DNA from: Acinetobacter genomosp. 15BJ
Lineage (GTDB): Bacteria > Pseudomonadota > Gammaproteobacteria > Pseudomonadales > Moraxellaceae
Assembly (NCBI RefSeq): GCF_000400715.1
Contig: NZ_KE007347.1
Span: 548,403 to 612,402 of the forward strand
Length of the DNA: 64,000 bases
Direction of reading: 5' to 3'
This document shows, piece after piece, positions 57,316 to 64,000 of the stretch. The position numbers were made by a program, and so were the translations under genes. Position 1 is the stretch's first letter; every line of letters begins with the position of its first letter. The notes under the pieces are model-generated. The model had not been told where the DNA came from and made no database searches. It saw only the letters and a program-made list of their open reading frames with translations.

Positions 57316-57756
57316 TCAAGTTGGTTTTCTAAAGACCATAATTTTGGTTGTCGATATTAATAGCACATCACCAAATTGGTTCAAAGCTTGTGTTACGTAG
57401 CTGACGATACCACGATCATTTTTGGTTCTAGATGGCACAATTGCAGTAATTTCAATCTCTACGTGAATTTTATCGCCAACACGGGTTGGGCGAGGCCAAC
57501 GTAAGCTTGATTCAGTGCCTAACAGACCGCCTGCAACGGGAAAACATTCCGTCCATAAACGCATGGTCACCGCAGAAGTATGCCAGCCACTTGCAGCTAA
57601 TCCTTGAAATATAGGATGTTCTGCTGCTGTTTGCTCATCCAAGTGAAAAGGTTGAGGATCGTATTGACCTGCAAATTGTTTCACTTCTTCAAGTGTCATT
57701 TCATATTCGCGGCTGCTAAAACGATCACCAATATTTAAGTCTTCTAAATACAACAT
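57316..57756 (-). CDS. MaoC-like dehydratase/hotdog-fold protein
   Basis: 146 residues, single hotdog domain. The hydratase motif is FAGQYDPQPFHLDEQTAAEH (Asp and His of the R-specific hydratase 2 site), followed by GLAASGWHTSAVTMRL. Acts probably on an enoyl-CoA or a related thioester. Its start codon overlaps the ABC transporter stop (TAATG), so the two are translationally coupled. Confidence 0.87.
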   Translation of the reverse strand: MLYLEDLNIGDRFSSREYEMTLEEVKQFAGQYDPQPFHLDEQTAAEHPIFQGLAASGWHTSAVTMRLWTECFPVAGGLLGTESSLRWPRPTRVGDKIHVEIEITAIVPSRTKNDRGIVSYVTQALNQFGDVLLISTTKIMVFRKPT

Positions 57757-59603
57757 TATTCTGTGTCCTGAGTCACTCGCTGTTCAACTAAAAAACCACC
57801 TGTTTGGCGTTTCCATAATTGTGCATACAAGCCATCATTAGCAATCAGTTCCTCATGTGTTCCTTGTTCAGCAATTCGACCTTGATCAAGGACAATAAGG
57901 CGATCCATTTGAGCAATAGTAGATAAACGGTGTGCAATTGCAATGACTGTTTTGCCAACCATCAAGTCATTTAAACTACTTTGAATTGCTGCTTCGACTT
58001 CCGAATCCAATGCACTGGTTGCTTCATCTAAAATAAGAATAGGTGCATCTTTGAGGAAAACACGAGATATTGCAATCCGTTGGCGTTGTCCACCAGAGAG
58101 CTTCACACCGCGTTCGCCAACGTAGGCATCAAATCCAACACGACCTTTTTGATCTGTCAGTTGGGGAATGAATTCTTCTGCTCTGGCTTTTTTAACCGCA
58201 AGTTGCACTTCCGCTTCAGTCGCATGTGGACGTCCATATTTAATATTTTCAGCAACTGTGCGGTGTAATAAAGAGGTATCTTGTGTAACTAATGCAATAT
58301 TGGCGCGTAAGCTGTCTTGGGTAACATCATGAATATTTTGACCATCAATCAGAATACGACCTTGGTTGATATCGTAAAAATGAAGCAGTAATTGGATCAG
58401 TGTCGATTTACCAGCACCGGAACGCCCAACAACGCCAATTTTTTCACCAGGTTTGATGGTTAAGTTAAAATGCTCAATGACATTTTTTTGGTTATAAGCA
58501 AAGCTAACATCCTCAAATCGGATTTCACCATGCTGAACTTTTAATTCAGTCGCATCTTTCTTGTCTTGAATCTGGATCTGTTTACCTAGGGTGGTCATAC
58601 CATCCTGAATGGTACCGACATTCTCAAATAGCATGGTGACATGCCACATTAAAAACTCTGCCATACTGTCTAGCTTCAGTACCATCGCCGTGGTGGCTGC
58701 AATCACCCCAATTGCCGCTTGCCCTTGCGTCCATAACCAAACTGAAGTGCCAATTACCCCAATATATAAAAATGCACTGAGTAAACGAATGCTGATTTCG
58801 TATTTGACCCCTAAACGCATTTGCTTATAAACCGTAACCATAAACTCTTGCATGGATTCTTTGGCATATTGGCTTTCACGGCCTGCATGCGCAAAAAGTT
58901 TTACAGTTTGGATGTTGGTATAAGCATCCGTTATACGGCCTGTCATAACGGCGCGTGAATCTGCTTGTTTTTTGGAAATTTTACCTAAACGGGGGATAAA
59001 ATAGCTGGCGATCACAATGAAAAAAACCAGCCACAACATTAAAGGAATAATCAGTACAGGAGAAATGGAGCCTAATACCACACTAATCGTAATGAAGTAG
59101 ATCAGTACATATACCAGCATATCGCCTAAAATCATCCAGAATTCGCGCACAGCCAAAGCAGTTTGCATGACCTTGGCAGAAAGACGCCCTGCGAAGTCAG
59201 TATGGAAGAAGTCGAGGCTCTGTTGTAATAATAAATTATGAAAGCGCCAACGCATGCGCATTGGGAAATTACTAAACAAAACTTGATGTTTCACTACAGA
59301 TTGTAGGCTGACAAAGAAGATATTGGCAAAAAGGATGCTAATCAGGATAGTGAGGTTTTGTTGGTTATTTTCTAAGAATGTACTCGGGTGGCTTTGGGTC
59401 AGCCAATCGACCAATTTACCTATATAAGAGAAAAATAGTGCTTCAAAGCTTGCGGCGGCGGCGGTGCATGCAATCAAAATAAAGAGATAAGGGCGGATGC
59501 CTTTGGTTGATTGCCAAACGAAAGCAAAAAAAGTTGTTGGTAATGGTTTGTTTAAGTCTTTCGTTGGGTAGGGATCAACTAATTTTTCAAACCATTGCAG
59601 CAT
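57756..59603 (-). CDS. ABC exporter, fused permease and ATPase (MsbA/MdlB-like)
   Basis: 615 residues. An N-terminal six-helix permease domain (YLFILIACTAAAASFEALFF, LVYVLIYFITISVVLG and others) leads to the ATPase domain: Walker A GRSGAGKST, Q-loop, signature LSGGQRQRIAISRVF, Walker B ILILDEATSALDSE and the switch His in AIAHRLSTI. A homodimeric exporter of lipids, peptides or drugs is expected. Partner MaoC gene is downstream. Substrate not indicated. Confidence 0.92.
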   Translation of the reverse strand: MLQWFEKLVDPYPTKDLNKPLPTTFFAFVWQSTKGIRPYLFILIACTAAAASFEALFFSYIGKLVDWLTQSHPSTFLENNQQNLTILISILFANIFFVSLQSVVKHQVLFSNFPMRMRWRFHNLLLQQSLDFFHTDFAGRLSAKVMQTALAVREFWMILGDMLVYVLIYFITISVVLGSISPVLIIPLMLWLVFFIVIASYFIPRLGKISKKQADSRAVMTGRITDAYTNIQTVKLFAHAGRESQYAKESMQEFMVTVYKQMRLGVKYEISIRLLSAFLYIGVIGTSVWLWTQGQAAIGVIAATTAMVLKLDSMAEFLMWHVTMLFENVGTIQDGMTTLGKQIQIQDKKDATELKVQHGEIRFEDVSFAYNQKNVIEHFNLTIKPGEKIGVVGRSGAGKSTLIQLLLHFYDINQGRILIDGQNIHDVTQDSLRANIALVTQDTSLLHRTVAENIKYGRPHATEAEVQLAVKKARAEEFIPQLTDQKGRVGFDAYVGERGVKLSGGQRQRIAISRVFLKDAPILILDEATSALDSEVEAAIQSSLNDLMVGKTVIAIAHRLSTIAQMDRLIVLDQGRIAEQGTHEELIANDGLYAQLWKRQTGGFLVEQRVTQDTE

Positions 59604-59690
59604 GCCGCATTTCCTCTAATTATACAGTACGATTCAGCTCACCCCTGTAGGATATCAGAAAACCTGCCAGAAGATGGCAAAAGAAAATAA

Positions 59691-60048
59691 ATGATAGGAA
59701 AGGAAACAGACAACAGATCAAACTTCAATTTTAAGCGAAGAAAAACTAGTAGATGGATAGATGATGGAAATAGTAAGGAGATAATTTATAAAATGAGTGA
59801 AGTTATTTTGATTGAGCTCAAGAATTATACTCTTGATAATATTTTTTTTTTGAGGCATCAAATGACCAATAATAGAGGCAGAAACGAATAGAAAAGATAA
59901 TGAAATAGATAAATTAGAAAATGAAGATGAGCAGCAAAAGAATTCGGTAGCACATTCAATTGATGTTAGTTAGAGGGGTTTGGCTGATATTGTTGCTGAA
60001 ATGGGGGAGACCATATTATATAGCTTAATCTATTGCACAAAATATTAA
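59691..60048 (+). pseudogene. Probable decayed small gene
   Basis: A 66-codon frame from ATG 59691 (basic start, KRRKTSRWIDDGNSKEIIYK then VILIELKNYTLDNIFF) reaches a run of ten T (59842-59851). Just after the run, the +1 frame continues as FEASNDQ, two stops, then ETNRKDNEIDKLENEDEQ, another stop and RGLADIVAEMGETILYSL. The coding-like blocks in two frames, joined at a homopolymer, look like a decayed membrane-associated protein gene. No homologue is recognised, so this is tentative. Confidence 0.3.
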
Positions 60049-60236
60049 TGTTATTTTTAGATTAGAAAGTTTTTCTTATAATTTAGTGTAGTTATTTAAA
60101 AGGGGTGTTAAATTAGGTTTTTATTTAGTTATTCTTCATACTTTATTTTGTATTTTTAAACGTATTGATGTTTTATTTTGAGGCGGTTTTTTGTTCAAGA
60201 TGATGTTATAATAGGTGAAAATTAATATATATAGAA

Positions 60237-60632
60237 ATGGTGATGAAAATAATATCTATAGTTATACTTATGTTTTTATTCGGTATATGTCGCACAGCAG
60301 ATGCTAAAAACTTTAAAGATGATTACGTTAATTTATCTGATGTTTATTTCAAATCTATAGATGATCAAATTCAATTTGAATACGGCTTAAGAGGAAAAGT
60401 AAAGTCGAAAAATGAGCAGTTAGAGGCAAAGCAAAAAGAATGCTTGGTTGAAAAGAGTAAAGTAAATCTACATAAGCTAATTATGGAACACTATTTAGAG
60501 TATCAGGGTTATATGCAGGGTGTTGCTGAAAGCGTGATGGCAAAAGATGAATTTAATTTTACTCAAAATGAAGCACAGAAAAATTATGCAGTACTTAAAA
60601 ATGAGTTAAAACAAACCAGATTTCCTTGTTAA
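60237..60632 (+). CDS. Hypothetical secreted protein (131 aa)
   Basis: 131 residues (start ATG 60237 or 60243). Signal peptide MKIISIVILMFLFGICRTADA with cleavage before KNF, then an acidic/basic, mainly helical mature protein of about 105 residues with two Cys (KECLVEK and FPC at the end) that could pair. No ribosome site of note. AT-rich surroundings and the neighbouring decayed gene suggest an accessory region. Family not recognised. Confidence 0.6.
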   Translation: MVMKIISIVILMFLFGICRTADAKNFKDDYVNLSDVYFKSIDDQIQFEYGLRGKVKSKNEQLEAKQKECLVEKSKVNLHKLIMEHYLEYQGYMQGVAESVMAKDEFNFTQNEAQKNYAVLKNELKQTRFPC

Positions 60633-60687
60633 GTGACTGTTATTTATTGTTTCTACCCGATGTATGTTTAAGCTTGATTCTTGAAGA

Positions 60688-60718
60688 AAAGCACCCTAAA
60701 CAAGTTAAGGGTGCTTTA
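60688..60718. terminator. Terminator between the secreted protein gene and the metal-dependent hydrolase
   Basis: Stem AAAGCACCCT/AGGGTGCTTT with an eight-base loop. Confidence 0.7.
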
Positions 60719-60759
60719 TCGCAAAGTATGATGCTGATGAGAAAGATATTGCAAAGAAT

Positions 60760-61716
60760 TTAACTAACGACAGGCGTCTTGCCTGAGTTTTGTGTCATTT
60801 GTTCAAAATATTGTACTGCTGGTGAGCGGGCCATATATGCCAATGCTTGTTCAGTATCGCCTTCATGGACTGGGTTAAATTTTGGAGATGCCCAACGTAA
60901 AGTTGCTTTCCATAAATATTTAATGGTTGGCAGATTATCTGTCTGTGTTGCTGTTTTTTCAAATTCACGGATAAAGTTAAAGAATCCGCGACGCATTAAT
61001 TTTTGGATATCTTTATGCTCTAAATCTTGCTGTGCAAGGCTACGAGCAAAATCTGCAAGGAAGTAAATAAACAAGGGGAAAACACCCATCATGATCACTT
61101 GTCTTGAAATATAAAAGCCAAATTTATTGGTGAGTAGATGCTCAAATAGGTCATAAGCTACGCAACGATGTTCCACTTCTTCAGCAAGATGCCAGCGGAA
61201 TAGGTCTGTCATTGCAGGGTCCGCTGTATCCCAAGACTTACTATCGAGTGTCCATTGTCCAATGATTCCAGTAAAATGCTCAATGGCAGCAATAACACCG
61301 ACACGGAACAGTAACCAATATTCATCTAGTTTTTCACCTTTTAAAAAAGGTATACCTAAAGGCTTATCACCTAAAAGAATATTGAAAATAACGTGAGCAC
61401 GGTTTAGTGGATCCTGAATGTCATAGCCATTTTCTCTTAGGAAGTCTTGGGCTTTTTCATGCGCTCGTGCATGTGCTGCTTCTTGGCGAACAAAGCCGAT
61501 GACTTCTTGTTTTAGCTTTTCATCAGTCACATAAGGGATTGCTTTATTAAAAACACGGCAGAACCAAAACTCACCAGCAGGTAAAAGCATATTGATTCCG
61601 TTAGCAACGTGTGAACATAGTGGGTCGTTTGGCATCCAACAAACTGTGGATTCTGAAAAATCAAAATATACTTTTCTTGCTTTAAGCTGATGATTTTCTG
61701 TGATCATACCTGTCAC
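60760..61716 (-). CDS. Metal-dependent hydrolase (PF10118-type family)
   Basis: 318 residues. Helical protein with acidic/His patterns: FVRQEAAHARAHEKAQDFL and FRWHLAEEVEHRCVAYDLFEHL, the EXXH-type pairs of the predicted metal-dependent hydrolase family (related to ferritin-like di-iron folds). The family is common in Acinetobacter and is often found with lipid or hydrocarbon genes. Two nearby ATG starts (61716, 61707) are possible. Reaction unknown. Confidence 0.82.
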   Translation of the reverse strand: MTGMITENHQLKARKVYFDFSESTVCWMPNDPLCSHVANGINMLLPAGEFWFCRVFNKAIPYVTDEKLKQEVIGFVRQEAAHARAHEKAQDFLRENGYDIQDPLNRAHVIFNILLGDKPLGIPFLKGEKLDEYWLLFRVGVIAAIEHFTGIIGQWTLDSKSWDTADPAMTDLFRWHLAEEVEHRCVAYDLFEHLLTNKFGFYISRQVIMMGVFPLFIYFLADFARSLAQQDLEHKDIQKLMRRGFFNFIREFEKTATQTDNLPTIKYLWKATLRWASPKFNPVHEGDTEQALAYMARSPAVQYFEQMTQNSGKTPVVS

Positions 61717-61946
61717 CCAATATAAAATTACGAATCAATTTGAATACGTAATTTTTAGCATTGAGTAAAATCTTCTACCATGTGCTTATAGGACAAAAAC
61801 ACCTGATCTAAAGATTCTAAAGATAAAATAGTAAAGATTTCTCGCTTTAAAGTTTGAAATGTCATGCCAAAAAAGCCATATCATTTGAATGGTGTGGCTT
61901 GAATAAACTGAATTAAGCAATCATTTTATGGTTGTGGAATTAACCA

Positions 61947-62162
61947 ATGACTACGGCGTGTGTCATGATGAATCAAGCGGTTGAAAATGAATTGTTAACA
62001 ATAGAATAAGTTAAACAGTTAGATACATTGACTGGAAAAAGTCTTAAGAAAGACTATCAGTCCGTTGTTTCAAACTTTTAGTTTGCTGAAAAACAGTTGG
62101 CAAATGCTTCTACAGGTTCAAATTGCAGCCAGTTTATCGTTAGGCTAAACGAAGCGAAATAA
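61947..62162 (+). pseudogene. Decayed small lipoprotein-like gene with two in-frame stops
   Basis: Reading one frame from ATG 61947 gives TTACVMMNQAVENELLTIE, a TAA (62007), VKQLDTLTGKSLKKDYQSVV, SNF, a TAG (62079), then FAEKQLANASTGSNCSQ and a final stop at 62160. A terminator follows after about 16 bases. The uninterrupted protein-like character on both sides of each stop, in one frame, indicates a gene inactivated by point mutations. Both stops would be Gln codons before a C-to-T change. The 5' end (signal peptide) is not identifiable with confidence. Confidence 0.45.
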
Positions 62163-62177
62163 TTTTGGTGTTAAAGG

Positions 62178-62204
62178 AAAGCCCACTTCATGTTGGGCTT
62201 TTTT
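62178..62204 (+). terminator. Terminator after the decayed lipoprotein-like gene
   Basis: Stem AAGCCCA/TGGGCTT, T6 tail. Confidence 0.8.
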
Positions 62205-62317
62205 GAACTTCAGAAAAATATAAGTAAGTTTTATAGTGCAATAGAAAAAGAAAATGCCGTAACTCACAGAGTAGGCGTATACTGTTTATAAGTATTAGAA
62301 CCATAAGGAACCAAAAA

Positions 62318-62512
62318 ATGCTTGTTAAATTTGCAGTTCGATTCATGGGTGTTTTATTCGCAGTATTGGCTTTGGTCGCGCTTGTTATTCATTTCTTCTT
62401 TTCCAATAAGTTAACTACGGATTTATGGATTATCATGGTTCCTATTATTCTTGGTGTTCCAATGCTCACTTCCGTGATTGTTGCTAAAGATGATGAACTA
62501 AGCATCCAATAA
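62318..62512 (+). CDS. Small two-span membrane protein (hypothetical)
   Basis: 64 residues, ribosome site AAGGAA. Two hydrophobic segments (FMGVLFAVLALVALVIHFFF and LWIIMVPIILGVPMLTSVIV) with a short charged end (AKDDELSIQ). Function unknown; no family recognised. Terminator follows. Confidence 0.65.
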   Translation: MLVKFAVRFMGVLFAVLALVALVIHFFFSNKLTTDLWIIMVPIILGVPMLTSVIVAKDDELSIQ

Positions 62513-62530
62513 AATTTATGTTTAATTGTA

Positions 62531-62558
62531 TAAAAGCTTATCAAATGATGGGCTTTTT
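62531..62558 (+). terminator. Terminator after the 64-aa membrane protein gene
   Basis: Stem AAAAGCTTATCA/TGATGGGCTTTT with T5. Confidence 0.7.
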
Positions 62559-62605
62559 ATTTTTATGTGGTATAAAAATAATTCCAATAATAAAGGAGCA
62601 TAAAA

Positions 62606-62908
62606 GTGGTTTTTTCTCAAATTGTTCAAAATTTAGATCGAGAATATGAGTTATTCATAAATTCTCAAAGCTATCAATCCTATAAAAACAGTGACATACA
62701 AATCAAAGCATTATTTTTGAGAAATGCGCTAAAAGCAATTAGATATCCACATACTAATTTAATTCCTTTGGGCGGTGGGGTGTATAAGCTACTGAATTTT
62801 GATCATTTTGAATTGGATCTTAACTTGTTTAATACACCTTTATTTCAGAATAAAACGGCCTTTATCAATTGGGTCTCTAGTCGTTTATATAAAGATATTT
62901 CTCCATAA
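62606..62908 (+). CDS. Hypothetical protein (100 aa)
   Basis: 100 residues from GTG 62606 with AAAGGAG eight bases upstream. Soluble, helical start (VFSQIVQNLDREYELFINSQ), then ALFLRNALKAIRYPHTNLIP and a beta-like part FDHFELDLNLFNT. Family not recognised. Confidence 0.62.
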   Translation: MVFSQIVQNLDREYELFINSQSYQSYKNSDIQIKALFLRNALKAIRYPHTNLIPLGGGVYKLLNFDHFELDLNLFNTPLFQNKTAFINWVSSRLYKDISP

Positions 62909-62975
62909 CAAAAAATACATGAACTAAATACTTAAAAGTAACTTGATTTAGGTTCGAGTAGTGGCACTTGAAAAT

Positions 62976-63012
62976 TAAAACGCTCATTTTCATTATTGAT
63001 TTTGAGCGTTTC
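62976..63012. terminator. Hairpin terminator between convergent small genes
   Basis: Stem AAACGCTCA/TGAGCGTTT with an A/T-rich loop. Confidence 0.65.
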
Positions 63013-63061
63013 TTCATTCTAGTTGCACAGAAATGTATTATTGATGCTGAGTTGCTTGCGC

Positions 63062-63304
63062 TTATGCTATTTTTTTCATGTGCTCTAAGCAGTCGATTGC
63101 GCTCCTACTTGTTACACTGAGTTCTCTAGCTAAAGTTTGGGCTTGATCCCAACCGAATATCTCTAATTTGACCAATAATAGCAGCGTCATTTCAAGATGA
63201 TTTTTGCTCTTAATGATTTCATCAGAATTGTCAAGATCAATTAACATATCAATTTCAGTTTTGATATAGTCGATTGCTGCATCTTTTTGCCGTTTTTGAT
63301 ACAT
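63062..63304 (-). CDS. Hypothetical protein (80 aa)
   Basis: 80 residues, all-helical by appearance (AAIDYIKTEIDMLIDLDN, HLEMTLLLLVKLEIFGWDQA, then LSVTSRSAIDCLEHMKKIA, which could be a small helix-turn-helix-like end). Ribosome site AGGAGAAAAAA. No family recognised. Confidence 0.6.
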   Translation of the reverse strand: MYQKRQKDAAIDYIKTEIDMLIDLDNSDEIIKSKNHLEMTLLLLVKLEIFGWDQAQTLARELSVTSRSAIDCLEHMKKIA

Positions 63305-63980
63305 TTTTTTTCTCCTATAAAAGGTATCTCAATAATTAATAGAATACGGAAATAGCTTAATGATTTATTAAATTAAAATTAATTGAATATTAAATAAATA
63401 AAATGCTATAGGTATTCATTAATGTATGTTTCATTTTTTGCAGCATGCCACTTTTTATTTATAAGTTAGAGCTGAGAATAATTCTGAAATTGGCAATGCT
63501 GAATTTTGCATCATTATTTTGTCAACTTTCAGGTTTAAATTTCACAAATAAATGAAAAATACTCTAATTTTATAATGCAATTAATAAGCTTTAGTCAACT
63601 AACTGTTACATTTCGATTGGCCTTTTTTGTATGTTTCGTGACAAGTGTTAATAATCATTAATTTAATTCTATTTTTTTATTTTTATTTAAATTAATCAAT
63701 GATTAATTTTTAATTATCCATTGTTTTTTGTATCCTTTGAAATTATAAAAGCCGACCCAAAATTGACAATTATGACGTTTTTTTGCAGTAATAAAATGGT
63801 AGAGTAACAAAAATGATCGTAATGGAAAAATATTTGTCATTTTTTACCTATATAGGTTTTATGAAAAAAACTATGTTTTTATTGATGAATTAGAATGTGG
63901 ATTAATACAACATAAAAGATTTTGAACTATAAAGTTAACGAAGATAATAAAACCTATTGGAGATTTGATTCGGAGTGCCT
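63305..63980. other. AT-rich intergenic stretch at the window end
   Basis: About 675 bases, very AT-rich, with no convincing gene, hairpin terminator or repeat. An ATG at 63981 preceded by CGGAGTGCCT may begin a coding region that leaves the window, visible only as MRLQEG. Confidence 0.4.
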
Positions 63981-64000
63981 ATGAGGCTACAAGAAGGTGA

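Overview
The window looks like a chromosomal segment of an Acinetobacter species (Moraxellaceae, Gammaproteobacteria). The evidence is the low GC content, the many short bidirectional terminators, and housekeeping proteins and gene neighbours typical of that genus: putA with a divergent Lrp-type regulator and putP, aspA, bioB, queG-nnrD, ruvC, metK-tkt and initiator tRNA next to cold-shock genes. The species cannot be fixed from the sequence alone.

Layout. 1-2770: the 3' end of a glutathione S-transferase, an Lrp/AsnC regulator, a YebC protein and an acyltransferase. 3036-5279: a CAU tRNA, a small lipoprotein and a module of initiator tRNA, 77-residue protein and cold-shock protein. 5465-10866: a hydrogen-peroxide-related cluster with a catalase-like lipoprotein, a LodB-type flavoprotein, and a catalase-like/LodA quinoprotein oxidase fusion broken by a frameshift and an in-frame stop. 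11186-17909: a chaperone-usher fimbrial operon (major pilin, chaperone, usher, tip adhesin) with two accessory secreted proteins downstream. 18399-23398: small proteins, bioB, queG, nnrD and ruvC. 23654-25539: a second copy of the tRNA-fMet/77-aa/csp module, a third csp and a tiny membrane ORF. 25762-35205: an FAD amine oxidase, small secreted or membrane proteins, fxsA, metK, tkt, an OsmC protein and YceI.

35299-40867 is a phage-derived cassette. It has a self-cleaving LexA/CI-type repressor with operator-like palindromes, a divergent Cro/YdaS-like protein, a possible late regulator, tandem terminators, a putative tail-associated protein, a holin-like protein, a GH19 endolysin and a tail-spike gene interrupted by TGA. 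No head, packaging or integrase genes are present.

40955-46237: an HD-GNAT fusion, a YjhX-like protein with a very strong hairpin at its 3' end, an LRAT-domain protein, a phosphodiester glycosidase, trmA and a GrpB protein. 46360-54196: proline and aspartate catabolism (putA, regulator, putP, aspA). 54460-61716: a secreted AA10 lytic polysaccharide monooxygenase, gcvH, an AraC regulator, a MaoC protein, an ABC exporter and a metal-dependent hydrolase. 61717-64000: small hypothetical genes, a decayed lipoprotein-like gene and a long AT-rich tail with no clear gene.

The most unusual points are the doubly inactivated catalase-LodA fusion, the duplicated initiator tRNA/77-aa protein/cold-shock module, the collapsed prophage that keeps its repressor and lysis genes, the HD-GNAT fusion, and several reading frames interrupted only by stops that single C-to-T changes could have produced.
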